Assembly: GCA_965230335.1 (NCBI GenBank)
Contig: CBDDKS010000002.1
Coordinates: 1-19,638 of the forward strand
Direction of reading: 5' to 3'
DNA: 19,638 nt
DNA from: CBDDKS01 sp965230335
GTDB taxonomy: Bacteria > Pseudomonadota > Gammaproteobacteria > Enterobacterales > Kangiellaceae
The position numbers were made by a program, and so were the translations under genes. Numbering within the stretch: position 1 is the stretch's first letter; each line of letters opens with the position of its first letter. Shown one piece after another: positions 5,669-13,609 of this stretch. The notes below the pieces were generated by a model. The model was not told where the DNA came from. It searched no databases and saw only the letters and a list, made by a program, of their open reading frames with translations.

Positions 5669-6589
5669 ATGAAACAACTACGACTAGAAACAGCACACTA
5701 TCGCTACTTAGAAGCTGGTTTTAAAGAATGGCTGGATATACAAGGCTATGCCATGAGCACAGTAAACAGCTTACCCATTCACATCCATGAATTACTGCAT
5801 TGGCAGGAAAAGCAAGGGTACAAAGAAATAGGAGTTTTAAATAACCAACAAATCAACAACTACTACCAGCACCTAAAAAAACGGAAACATCAACGAAAAG
5901 GTGGAGGGTTGAGCAATAGCTACCTGAATAAACACCAACAAGCGATTTTAAAGTTTAGTGAGTACCTGCAGAAAAGCAAAAGCCAGTTGATCGAAGACCT
6001 GGACTTAAAACGAGAAACTCCCGAACCCAAAACAATTAACTACCTAACCAAAGCAGAAATCAAAACGCTGTTTGAAACAGCCAAAGCGCAACATCAAAGC
6101 GAGCGGCTGTCATTAATTAATAGCCGAGACCAAGCGATACTGACCATTTTTTACAGCTGTGGTTTAAGAAGGAGCGAGGGAGCACAATTGGATATTACCG
6201 ACCTGAACTTTGATCGACAAGTACTCAAGGTGAGAAAAGGCAAAGGCAATAAAGCAAGACTGGTGCCCTTTAACAAAACCAGTAGCACTTATTTACAAGA
6301 TTACCTCTATGATACAAGACCACAATTAGTACAAAACAACAAAGAACAAGCCTTTTTCATTGGTATGAACGGAACAAGAATGCAAGGACAAAGTCTGGCC
6401 CGAAGAGTAGAGCTATTGGCTAAACAGAGCCAAATCGATAAAAAAGTACACTTACACCTGCTCAGACACAGTGTGGCTACCCACTTACTGCAAAACGGCA
6501 TGAGCTTAGAAAATATCGCTAAGTTCTTAGGTCATAGCAGCCTGGAGAGTACGCAACAGTATACCCACTTGGTAGGTCATGAATTATAA
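5669..6589 (+). CDS. Tyrosine recombinase A, complete active site (copy 1)
   Basis: A 306-residue XerC/XerD-like site-specific recombinase. It has an N-terminal SAM-like core-binding domain (about 11-110) and a catalytic domain (about 123-303). The full catalytic set is visible: R167 (GLRRSE), K192 (RKGKGNKAR), H263 and R266 (HLLRH), H289 (LGHSS) and nucleophile Y298 (QQYTHL). Length fits XerC/D and has no extra arm-binding domain. Expected to cut and rejoin DNA through a 3'-phosphotyrosine at a short dif- or att-like site. It overlaps recombinase B by 11 bp, so the pair is probably made together and may act as a heteromer. Promotion of integration, excision and array formation of this unit is inference. 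Confidence 0.92.
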   Translation: MKQLRLETAHYRYLEAGFKEWLDIQGYAMSTVNSLPIHIHELLHWQEKQGYKEIGVLNNQQINNYYQHLKKRKHQRKGGGLSNSYLNKHQQAILKFSEYLQKSKSQLIEDLDLKRETPEPKTINYLTKAEIKTLFETAKAQHQSERLSLINSRDQAILTIFYSCGLRRSEGAQLDITDLNFDRQVLKVRKGKGNKARLVPFNKTSSTYLQDYLYDTRPQLVQNNKEQAFFIGMNGTRMQGQSLARRVELLAKQSQIDKKVHLHLLRHSVATHLLQNGMSLENIAKFLGHSSLESTQQYTHLVGHEL

Positions 6590-7490
6590 AAGCTACTTAC
6601 AGCAAAAGGGCTACAGTTTAAAAACCATTGAAGGCAACCTGTACAGCAAAGATCAATTAGAAAAGTGGCTGAAAAATGAAGGGATAAGCGTTGAGGCATG
6701 CACTTACAACGATTTAATGGCTTATGTACAAAGTCTAAAAGGCAAGGTGAAACAGAAGACCATCGAGCTGTACTTAACCAAAATCACTCATTACTTTGAC
6801 TACCTGAAAGCAACCCAAAAACGAACAAACAATCCAGTACATCAAATCACAGTACAAGGCATCCAACGGCAAGAGCTACATGAAATCTTAAGCAAACAGG
6901 AATTAGAAGCGCTTTTTCATGACTACGAAGTCTATGAAGACGATCACTCAAATAGCAACTATCATTGGTTCAAGAGCCAACAACTAAGCAGCCAACGCAA
7001 CAAAGTGATTATCGGACTCATTGTTTATCAAGGCTTAGATACGGCAGCGCTAACAAATCTACAAACAAGCGATTTCCACTTAAGAGCCGGAAAAATCCAC
7101 GTCCCAGGCAATAGAAAAAGCAATGCAAGAACATTGAAACTACAAGCCGATCAAATCCTGGACCTGATGGAATACCAGCAAGTCACCAGAGAAGAACTAC
7201 TTCAACAAACGGGTAAACAAAGCGAGCAATTACTCATCAGCACTGGCAAAGGTGGTAAGTTGTACAATGTGCTTCAATGCTTATTAAAACAACTAAAAAC
7301 ACTCAACCCGAAAGTGACAAGCATCCGTCAGCTCAGAGCCAGCGTGATTACCTATTGGTTAAAAAACTACAACCTGCGAGAAGTGCAATACATGGCCGGC
7401 CACAGGTATGTAAGCAGTACAGAAGCCTACTTAATCAATGATTTAGATGATTTACAAGAGGAAGTGAGTAAGTATCATCCAATGGGGTGA
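6579..7490 (+). CDS. Tyrosine recombinase B, degenerate active site (copy 1)
   Basis: A 303-residue tyrosine recombinase-fold protein, with N-terminal SAM-like domain at about 1-75 and catalytic domain at about 100-290. The box containing the first catalytic Arg reads YQGLDTAAL, with D154 where Arg is expected. The HxxR box reads RQLR, keeping R253 but with R250 for His. H275 (AGHRY) and Y284 (TEAYLI) remain, and K180 is a possible hairpin lysine. Loss of the first Arg normally abolishes cleavage, so this protein is more likely a DNA-binding partner or regulator of recombinase A than an independent enzyme (inference). It starts within the last 11 bp of recombinase A, and all copies carry the same substitutions, so they predate the amplification. 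Confidence 0.85.
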   Translation: MNYKSYLQQKGYSLKTIEGNLYSKDQLEKWLKNEGISVEACTYNDLMAYVQSLKGKVKQKTIELYLTKITHYFDYLKATQKRTNNPVHQITVQGIQRQELHEILSKQELEALFHDYEVYEDDHSNSNYHWFKSQQLSSQRNKVIIGLIVYQGLDTAALTNLQTSDFHLRAGKIHVPGNRKSNARTLKLQADQILDLMEYQQVTREELLQQTGKQSEQLLISTGKGGKLYNVLQCLLKQLKTLNPKVTSIRQLRASVITYWLKNYNLREVQYMAGHRYVSSTEAYLINDLDDLQEEVSKYHPMG

Positions 7491-7516
7491 ATGAACCAAA
7501 AAGCGAGAAAAAATCG

Positions 7517-7543
7517 TTAACTTTACATAGAGATAATAGTTAA
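7517..7543. promoter_or_regulatory. Inverted repeat before the antitoxin gene (copy 1/2 boundary)
   Basis: TTAACT (7517-7522) and AGTTAA (7538-7543) are perfect inverted half-sites with centres 21 bp apart, two helical turns, ending 4 bp before the antitoxin ATG. Antitoxins commonly bind such repeats to autorepress the operon. AT-rich sequence between them (GATAATAG) could hold the -10 region. Confidence 0.45.
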
Positions 7544-7547
7544 AAGT

Positions 7548-7793
7548 ATGGGAGCCATATCATTAGAACAGTTGCATGCAGCTCTTCAAAGTGTACCAGT
7601 ACACTTACATGAAGAAGTGTTAAAATACATTGATTACTTGAAATTTAAGTCAATATCTGAGGAAAAGGTAGATGAATCTGTTCAGCAAGAAATGATAGCT
7701 AGAGCGAAAAGGTCAAATGAAGATATTAAAGCAGGTAGAGTATGTAGCGTTGAAGAAGCGGAAGCTCGACTAGAACGACGTTACGGTTCATGA
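7548..7793 (+). CDS. Type II antitoxin (copy 2 operon)
   Basis: An 81-residue acidic and basic mixed helical protein. Residues 1-35 (MGAISLEQLHAAL...EEVLKYIDYLKFK) resemble the N-terminal helical region of DUF2281-like and related antitoxins. Residues 49-78 (IARAKRSNEDIKAGRVCSVEEAEARLERR) carry the 'S.eDi..Grv.s.eE' toxin-wrapping tail common in partners of RelE/ParE toxins. The stop overlaps the toxin ATG by four bases. Expected role: neutralise the toxin and repress the operon. Family assignment rests mostly on context. Confidence 0.8.
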   Translation: MGAISLEQLHAALQSVPVHLHEEVLKYIDYLKFKSISEEKVDESVQQEMIARAKRSNEDIKAGRVCSVEEAEARLERRYGS

Positions 7794-8095
7794 AAGTAAT
7801 TATAACAGATGAATCCCTGGATCGACTAGAAGATCAGTTGGATTTTATGATCGAAGAGCGAAAACTTCCCAAAACATATGTACTACCGTTAGGTAAAAAG
7901 TTACTCCGAAAAGCAAAACAACTAGATAAACATCCCTACAGAGGTCAATATGAACCTTCTTTATCTCCATTAAATCAAGGTCATCGTAGAATTATAGAGG
8001 GAGATTTTAAAATCATCTACTTTATAGAAGGAAACGCAATTTATGTGTCCGACTTTTTTTACAGTCATAGAGATCCAGATAAAATGAACGGTTAA
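7790..8095 (+). CDS. RelE/ParE-family toxin (copy 2)
   Basis: Identical protein to the copy 1 toxin (178-483), here with its complete antitoxin gene upstream. Multiple identical toxin-antitoxin operons in the array mean that losing one unit by recombination need not trigger toxicity, whereas losing the whole array would. Confidence 0.88.
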   Translation: MKVIITDESLDRLEDQLDFMIEERKLPKTYVLPLGKKLLRKAKQLDKHPYRGQYEPSLSPLNQGHRRIIEGDFKIIYFIEGNAIYVSDFFYSHRDPDKMNG

Positions 8096-8099
8096 AGTC

Positions 8100-8113
8100 T
8101 ATCGGAAAGGGCA
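8100..8113 (+). repeat. 14-bp direct repeat, left edge of cargo (copy 2)
   Basis: TATCGGAAAGGGCA, paired with 10760-10773. In this undeleted copy the bracketed cargo spans about 2.67 kb. Confidence 0.7.
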
Positions 8114-8187
8114 TCGGAGAAAAAATAGGAAAAGAAACAGGGAATCCGACTCCGGACTTGAAACACAAAGCCCTTCCCAGTCCCCAA

Positions 8188-8290
8188 GCTATTTAACATA
8201 AAACGCGTTTCATTATACAACCCCGTCCGGATTAGATGAAAAGAAATCGGCAGGGCCGGGTTTATATAATTCATTTTATGTATAAATAGC
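8188..8290. repeat. Imperfect palindrome of two inverted dif-like sites (copy 2)
   Basis: Same sequence as 576-678. Outer arms are 8188-8203 and 8274-8290; the best dif-like 28-mer is 8259-8286. Confidence 0.6.
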
Positions 8291-8348
8291 CGCACACCGG
8301 CCGCATAAAGTCCGACGCACATCAGCCCTATGCAAAGGGAGCTTACAC

Positions 8349-8405
8349 AGCCCCTTCCACCCTGTGGGGCTTCATTTTTTGCTCCCAAGGCCGCAGGCAA
8401 AAAAT
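8349..8405. terminator. Terminator-like double hairpin (copy 2)
   Basis: AGCCCC/GGGGCT stem (8349-8354, 8366-8371) with a T6 tract, then the ATTTTTTGC/GCAAAAAAT inverted repeat (8374-8382, 8397-8405). Confidence 0.5.
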
Positions 8406-8440
8406 AAAGCAAGGCATGCAAAGCATAAAGTATTTAAGTT

Positions 8441-8477
8441 GGGGGCTCTTCCTGCCCCCTAAACCCCCAGGAGCCCC
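8441..8477. repeat. GC-rich alternative hairpins (copy 2)
   Basis: GGGGGC (8441-8446) can pair with GCCCCC (8454-8459) across a 7-nt loop, or GGGGCTC (8442-8448) with GAGCCCC (8471-8477). The two pairings exclude each other, like an attenuator, though no leader peptide is seen. The copy 1 deletion starts exactly at 8454. Confidence 0.5.
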
Positions 8478-8731
8478 GTTTTAAGCTCAAAAGCGCACGA
8501 TCCCACCGCGCGTCCGGACTTTTAAACTTAAACCGGGTTAACTCCACACAATGTCGATGAATAACTAGCGTTGTATGAGATGAACTGTTATATTGTAAAT
8601 GATCAGGCAAACGAGTCTGACAAAAAAGTATTGACTGTGTAGAAGGGTTTAGCAGAAAAAAGTTGAAAGTGAAGTAGTGCTAGGAGTAAAATAAGCAGTG
8701 AAAAAGGGACGAAGAGTACTACCCGTTTGGG

Positions 8732-9862
8732 ATGGTAATGCCGAGACAGGAGAATGCAGATTTGGCGGGATATCGTTATGGATTTAATGGCATGGAGAAA
8801 GACGGGGAGTTTACCGGATCTCAATCACATTATGACTTTGGGGCTAGGATTCTAGATACAAGAATTGGAAGGTGGTTGAGTGTGGATCCATATTTTGCCA
8901 TGTACCCTGATTATTCTGCATATGCATTTGGATTGGATAACCCAATTTATTGGATAGATAGGGATGGGAATTCTGTAAAAGCCACTCCTTCATTTAATAA
9001 CAATGTAGGAGCAAAACAGGCGTTGACATTAGCTAAAAAATCAAGCCTATTCAATAAAACATTAAATAGATATAGAAGCGCTAATTATTATTGGAGTATA
9101 ACCTTCCATACGAAAGTAATGCCTTCAAATGGTTTGACAACTGGTGGTACTTCTGGAAAAAACTACATAATATTAAATTCAAATAGAATTGGAAAAGCTT
9201 CTGAGATTGCTATAGTAAGAACTCTTGCTCATGAATTAATTCATGTTGAACTCTTTAGGAATAAATCTGATTTTCAAAAGATTTTTGACAAAGAATTAGA
9301 AGAATCAGGTAATCCTGCGCAGGCATTGAAAGTGGCTAAAGCGGCTTTTCCAGCTCTTGGAGATAAGTTTAATGCATCAAATTCCAAATTTGATGAGGGC
9401 TATCAACATGAAATTATGGCCTCTAGAGCAATTAGAGGTAAAATAGCTACTGTTCTCAAAGAAGTTGATGCAAATCAAAATATAAGTAGAGGAGGAAAAG
9501 TTAAGATTGTTTTGACCGAATTCGATGTTGTAGGTGAAAAAGTTGTGATAAATAATTTTTCAACAGAAATCAACTTTACACCAGAGGATTATTACGACGC
9601 TATGTCATGGGGAGGTTTGACGTCGACAAAAGCATTTGAAGAACTGAGAAAAAATGACCCAATGAAGGCCGTGTTCATAAAAGCAGTTCTTGGTACAGAG
9701 GAAGCTGGCGGGGATTTTGAAATAGAATACACCAATTCACTATCGGAATTTGAGAGCAATGATGTCAAAATTGATACTAGTGAATTTGATAAGGAAGTAG
9801 AACCATATGACATGGGAGGGACAGAAATAATTATAACTCCTGATTCAACGAAAGAAAAATAA
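8732..9862 (+). CDS. Orphan Rhs C-terminal fragment with zincin metallopeptidase toxin domain (copy 2, intact)
   Basis: A 376-residue protein. Residues 1-85 are the end of the Rhs repeat-associated core: GYRYGFNGMEKDGEF, YDFGARILDTRIGRWLSVDP, NPIYWIDRDGN. Full Rhs proteins exceed 1,000 residues, so this is a detached tip without shell, signal peptide or secretion domain. Residues 86-376 replace the variable toxin part. H167-E168-L-I-H171 (TLAHELIHVELF) is an HExxH zincin motif, and H226/E227 in YQHEIMA is a plausible third zinc ligand, so a metallopeptidase toxin is likely. In-frame codons for EEYYPFG precede the ATG and end at a TGA (8699-8701). It may serve as a silent tip for recombination into a full rhs gene, or be expressed from its own start. 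The putative immunity gene follows by 19 bp. Confidence 0.82.
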   Translation: MVMPRQENADLAGYRYGFNGMEKDGEFTGSQSHYDFGARILDTRIGRWLSVDPYFAMYPDYSAYAFGLDNPIYWIDRDGNSVKATPSFNNNVGAKQALTLAKKSSLFNKTLNRYRSANYYWSITFHTKVMPSNGLTTGGTSGKNYIILNSNRIGKASEIAIVRTLAHELIHVELFRNKSDFQKIFDKELEESGNPAQALKVAKAAFPALGDKFNASNSKFDEGYQHEIMASRAIRGKIATVLKEVDANQNISRGGKVKIVLTEFDVVGEKVVINNFSTEINFTPEDYYDAMSWGGLTSTKAFEELRKNDPMKAVFIKAVLGTEEAGGDFEIEYTNSLSEFESNDVKIDTSEFDKEVEPYDMGGTEIIITPDSTKEK

Positions 9863-9881
9863 ATTAATCAAAAGTATTTAT

Positions 9882-10634
9882 ATGTATCGGTTAATCATAT
9901 TAATAATGACGACGTTTGCATTTCATAGCTATGCCGCTAGGATATGCATTGATCTCGAAAAGTATTCAACTGAGACACATGTGTTGAGATATAAATCAGG
10001 TTATAATAAAGGTGAAATTAGTTTTCAGTCTTTCATTCATATGAATGTTAATGATACCTTACAATTTTTTTTAAATATAGATGAATCTGATATAGATGCC
10101 TCAAAACTAAACTTTTCCGAATGTGAAAGTTTAAATCAGGGAAATTATCTTGAAACTTCTAATTCTATTTTATTTAAACATGATGAAAATATATTAGATA
10201 GTGTTTATGTCACTTTTGATAGATTGAATTATTATTTACTAAGAGGCGTTTTGCCTGTTAAGAAAATTAAACGAAAATTCTTCATTTACCGTCACTCCCT
10301 TTCAAAATGGTATCCATTTATTGATGAGAATATGAAAGAGGGTGAAGAATATATTTTGAATGGAGATAAAACTGATCCGGATCGTTTGGCACTAAAAGAA
10401 ATAAGAACATACGAAGGTAAAGAGTTTTATATATATACTTTGCGTATGAATGAAGAATCAGTGTCATATTGTTACGCATACTTAAAAGGAGTTGGAATAG
10501 TATCAATTACAGATAATGAATCTGATGGCAAAACTTATATGTTGATGTATGTTGACAATCAACTTTTCGAATTCACAAAGTACGTCTTTAATAATTTAAC
10601 CTCAAGAGGACTATGGCATGGCAATTCTGAATAA
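9882..10634 (+). CDS. Secreted hypothetical protein, candidate immunity factor (copy 2)
   Basis: Same 250-residue protein as 1941-2693, here beside the complete toxin gene. The signal peptide argues for action outside the cytoplasm, which would suit a toxin delivered to the periplasm, or an immunity protein that traps it there. Confidence 0.7.
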   Translation: MYRLIILIMTTFAFHSYAARICIDLEKYSTETHVLRYKSGYNKGEISFQSFIHMNVNDTLQFFLNIDESDIDASKLNFSECESLNQGNYLETSNSILFKHDENILDSVYVTFDRLNYYLLRGVLPVKKIKRKFFIYRHSLSKWYPFIDENMKEGEEYILNGDKTDPDRLALKEIRTYEGKEFYIYTLRMNEESVSYCYAYLKGVGIVSITDNESDGKTYMLMYVDNQLFEFTKYVFNNLTSRGLWHGNSE

Positions 10635-10651
10635 TCCTGATCTTCCCCGCT

Positions 10652-10701
10652 GGTGCGAGCAAATAGCCACTAGTGCTGGCGCGATGTTTTCAACTCGTGC
10701 C
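10652..10701. other. Structured intergenic sequence after immunity gene (copy 2)
   Basis: Same foldable segment as 2711-2760, with GGTGCGAG/CTCGTGCC arms around CACTAGTG. Confidence 0.4.
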
Positions 10702-10724
10702 TACATAACATAAGAAAAGAAATA

Positions 10725-10753
10725 AAAGAAAGGCCAGTAGTGGGTCTTTTTTT
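10725..10753. terminator. Bidirectional intrinsic terminator (copy 2)
   Basis: AAAGGCC/GGTCTTT stem with flanking A- and T-tracts between the convergent immunity and repressor genes. Confidence 0.7.
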
Positions 10754-10759
10754 AGTTTA

Positions 10760-10773
10760 TATCGGAAAGGGCA
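10760..10773 (+). repeat. 14-bp direct repeat, right edge of cargo (copy 2)
   Basis: TATCGGAAAGGGCA, partner of 8100-8113. Confidence 0.7.
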
Positions 10774-10782
10774 AAGGAGGGG

Positions 10783-11112
10783 TTAGGAGTAGGCTTGCTT
10801 AGCTTTAAAATCTCTTAAAGCCATATCGATCATATTTAATATGAAGCTTTTATTGTCCTCTGATAATTTAGATATGCTTATTAGTCTCTGAATGGCCTCT
10901 TTGTCTAGCTCTAGATTAGTTTTGCCTACCAAATAGTCAATGCTTACTTCAAGAGCGTCAGCAATTTTTTCTACGACGTCAATGGAAGGTTTGATGTCTC
11001 CACGTTCGTATCTACCAACTACATCACCTGAGGTTCCTATCATCTTACCAAGAGCAGCTTGAGAAAGCTTTCTTTTTTTACGAATAAGCATCATGTTTTC
11101 ACCTAAATCCAT
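10783..11112 (-). CDS. Cro/CI-type (XRE) repressor (copy 2)
   Basis: Identical to 2842-3171, same start choice (ATG at 11110-11112). Several repressor genes in one array would raise repressor dosage and could tighten silencing of all units (inference). Confidence 0.85.
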   Translation of the reverse strand: MDLGENMMLIRKKRKLSQAALGKMIGTSGDVVGRYERGDIKPSIDVVEKIADALEVSIDYLVGKTNLELDKEAIQRLISISKLSEDNKSFILNMIDMALRDFKAKQAYS

Positions 11113-11169
11113 AATGATAAGTATTGAATAAGCCTTTAAAATCAGTGGTTTTACAAAAATAAATGAATA

Positions 11170-11245
11170 ATAAGTCTTAAACAATAAATAAAAATCTTGT
11201 TATATTCAGATGGATCATTTAGTTTTGTGAATTATAAGTCTTAAA
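11170..11245. promoter_or_regulatory. Candidate operator pair for the XRE repressor (copy 2)
   Basis: ATAAGTCTTAAA at 11170-11181 and 11234-11245, in the divergent promoter region. Confidence 0.6.
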
Positions 11246-11271
11246 AATTTTTTTCAAAAAACTTTCAAGAA

Positions 11272-11517
11272 ATGTCCGAACGCAAAACCAAAACCCTCAA
11301 GATCCACGCGCTTTATCAAGGCGATAATAAAGTACCACATATCCACTTGGCCGGCCAATGGTTGGCCAAGCTCGGCTTTACGATCCACGACCATGTAAGC
11401 ATCACCATTAGAGAAGGGCTTTTAATCATCGAACCACTGGAAGCGGCAGCACAACAAGTACAAGAAAAGATCCAGGAACTGCAAAGCATCAAAACACAAC
11501 TCAAAAAGCTGGCTTAA
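11272..11517 (+). CDS. SymE-like AbrB-fold protein (copy 2)
   Basis: Identical to 3331-3576. First gene of the rightward operon; stop and next start share base 11517. Confidence 0.75.
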   Translation: MSERKTKTLKIHALYQGDNKVPHIHLAGQWLAKLGFTIHDHVSITIREGLLIIEPLEAAAQQVQEKIQELQSIKTQLKKLA

Positions 11518-13448
11518 TGGAGATCAAAGAAATCAAAGAACGGCTAAGTATCATGGAAGTGCTCAATTACTACGGCTTAAAACCCACAGCCAAAGGTGCG
11601 TTAACCTGTCCGTTTCACACTCCAAAACAAGGTAGTCGCAAAAAGACGATGCAAATCTACTTCGACACGAATCGCTACCAGTGCTTCCACAAAGACTGCA
11701 AGGCAGGCAATGGCGATGTAATCGACTTTATCCAACACAAAGAAGGTTGTAGCAAACATGAAGCAATCGAAAAAGCGAAAGCATTACTAGGAGCAAATGT
11801 AACTCCTATGCCTAAAGGCATTCAAAATGCCCAATCCGATGGACAAACCAGTTCGGAAGATCAGCCGGGGGAAGTTAAGGAGGGGATCCACTTCCCCTTG
11901 GCTGGTTGTTTTACCAAAATCAGTGATGAGCAGTTGAGTTACCAGGACGATCAACTGGCAATCACAGCTTTAGGCGGTGTTCGACTAGAGGGTTTGGATC
12001 GCTTGCGGGTAACACTTAAAATCAAACTCAGAGAACAAAAGGAAGGAGGGAGCATAAGACACAGCTTAGATTTATACAACGACGACCAGGTTGAGAAACT
12101 CACCCGAAAAACAGCAGAACGCTTGGAAATCGGAACAAGTGTGATCAGAAAAGCCTTGCAAAACCTCACTGATCATCTCGAAAACTACCGCCTGGAAGCA
12201 CTCAATCAAAACAGTACTACAAACCCCGAAACGCCAGCACTAACAGCTGGGGAAAAGAAAGCAGCCATCGCTTTTTTAAAAGAACAAGCCTTGATGAATC
12301 GTACCAATGATCTACTAGGCGAAAGTGGTATTATTGGTGAAACCACCAACAGACAAATACTCTGGTTAGTCTACAGCAGTAGAAAGCGTCCAAAACCATT
12401 ACATGTAATATGCCTTGGGGCGAGTGGAACAGGTAAAACCTACCTGCAAGAGAAAGTAGCACGTTTTGTACCCGAGCAAGAAAAGTTCACCTTTACGGCC
12501 AGCACCGAAAACGCCTTTTACTACCTGGAACCTTACGATTTATGCCACAAAGTGGTGCTCATAGAAGACATGGATGGAGTGCAATACCTCTTGTACCCAT
12601 TACGCGAACTGCAAACCAAACAATGGATAAGTAAAATCGTGCCGATGAAAGACAGTCCGACCAGCACGAGCAACAAAACAAGGAAGCTGGAAGTGTTTGG
12701 CCCGATTTGTCTGAGTGGCACGACCACCAAAGAAAAGATCTACGAGGACAATGCAAACCGCTGTTTACTATTGCACCTGGACAATAGTTACGAGCAGCAA
12801 GAGGCAATCATGGATTATCAAAGAAAGCTGAGTGCCAATAAAATCAACACCGAAAACGAACTGCAGGCAGCACAAACTTTGCTACACATCCAGCAAGTCT
12901 TAGAACCGGTAAAAGTAGTCAACCCTTATGCCGAACACTTAAAAATCCCTCACAAATGCTTCAAGCCACTACGCACCAATGAACATTACTTACAATTTAT
13001 CGAGACGGTCACCTGGTACCATCAATATCAGAGAAGAGAGCGAGCCGATGAAAACGGGGAGCTGTATATCGAAACCACCTTAGAAGACATTGAGACGGCC
13101 AATAGACTTATGAAAGAGGTGCTTTTAACGAAAAGCGATGAATTACCCAAAAGCATAAGAAGCTTCTTCGAAGAGCTAAAAAACTGGTTGAAACAAGCAA
13201 AGAAAACGAGCTTTTATAGTAAAGAGGTAAGGAATTACTTTCGTCTGTATCCGATGAAAGCGAATCGTTACCTGGGTACTTTGGAGCAATACGATTATAT
13301 CCGAAGAGTAGGAGGGAACAAAAAGATAGGTTATGAGTATGAAATCTGCGATTGGGACGATTACAGCCACCTACAAAAAGGCCTGGATGTGTTGGATGAA
13401 TTACTAGAAACGCTTCGAAATGAGGTGGATACGTTTAGTGTAACATAG
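11517..13448 (+). CDS. CHC2 zinc-finger / P-loop ATPase replication protein (copy 2)
   Basis: Identical to 3576-5507: CHC2 ligands C31/H34/C56/C61, Walker A at 301-308, Walker B at 346-353. Intact in both complete copies, which fits selection or very recent amplification. Confidence 0.8.
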   Translation: MEIKEIKERLSIMEVLNYYGLKPTAKGALTCPFHTPKQGSRKKTMQIYFDTNRYQCFHKDCKAGNGDVIDFIQHKEGCSKHEAIEKAKALLGANVTPMPKGIQNAQSDGQTSSEDQPGEVKEGIHFPLAGCFTKISDEQLSYQDDQLAITALGGVRLEGLDRLRVTLKIKLREQKEGGSIRHSLDLYNDDQVEKLTRKTAERLEIGTSVIRKALQNLTDHLENYRLEALNQNSTTNPETPALTAGEKKAAIAFLKEQALMNRTNDLLGESGIIGETTNRQILWLVYSSRKRPKPLHVICLGASGTGKTYLQEKVARFVPEQEKFTFTASTENAFYYLEPYDLCHKVVLIEDMDGVQYLLYPLRELQTKQWISKIVPMKDSPTSTSNKTRKLEVFGPICLSGTTTKEKIYEDNANRCLLLHLDNSYEQQEAIMDYQRKLSANKINTENELQAAQTLLHIQQVLEPVKVVNPYAEHLKIPHKCFKPLRTNEHYLQFIETVTWYHQYQRRERADENGELYIETTLEDIETANRLMKEVLLTKSDELPKSIRSFFEELKNWLKQAKKTSFYSKEVRNYFRLYPMKANRYLGTLEQYDYIRRVGGNKKIGYEYEICDWDDYSHLQKGLDVLDELLETLRNEVDTFSVT

Positions 13449-13538
13449 TATAACATAAGTATAACAAGTTGTTAAAAAACGTAAGTATCAGAAAAACAGG
13501 AAGAAAGGTTTAAGTGTAACAGTATAACAAGAATAACA
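13437..13538 (+). repeat. Iteron-like direct repeats (copy 2)
   Basis: Same six AGTATAACA-type repeats as 5496-5597, starting at 13437, 13447, 13458, 13513, 13521 and 13530, with the TAACAA-G-TTGTTA palindrome at 13462-13474. Confidence 0.7.
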
Positions 13539-13609
13539 AGGGGGCAAGCGGCTACTAAAGCAGTATTGAGTGTGAGTGTTGAGCAAGAGGAAGAGAGAAA
13601 AAAGGTCTA

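Larger units (their letters stand above)
1..7612. repeat. Tandem unit copy 1 (329-bp deletion)
   Basis: First of three head-to-tail copies of a mobile-element-like unit. Position 1 corresponds to 7613 in copy 2. Every gene up to base 841 reappears 7,612 bp later and every gene from 842 on reappears 7,941 bp later. The difference is a 329-bp deletion in this copy at 841/842. The unit start is arbitrary, set by the window edge and not by a recognised att site. Confidence 0.97.
8096..8731. other. 636-bp non-coding block, complete version (copy 2)
   Basis: No credible gene. In order it contains: left 14-bp repeat (8100-8113); possible coding remnant SIGKGIGEKIG (8098-8196); dif-like palindrome (8188-8290); terminator-like hairpins (8349-8405); GC-rich hairpin (8441-8477); and from about 8580 decayed sequence leading into the rhs fragment. 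Codons 8702-8731 still read KRDEEYYPFG in the rhs frame just after a TGA, showing that the rhs homology extends upstream of the ATG at 8732 and that the gene is 5'-truncated. Confidence 0.65.

Noticed and set aside
8454..8782. Reading the 329 bp as an insertion into copies 2 and 3, or the 160 bp (8912-9071) as an insertion into copies 1 and 2
   Set aside because: Two copies share each segment, and the 160 bp restore a continuous Rhs core, so deletions in single copies are simpler.
8603..8824. Minus-strand frame of 73 codons with a hydrophobic stretch, repeated at 16544-16765
   Set aside because: Half of it lies opposite the rhs core, which has clear homology on the plus strand; no family features.
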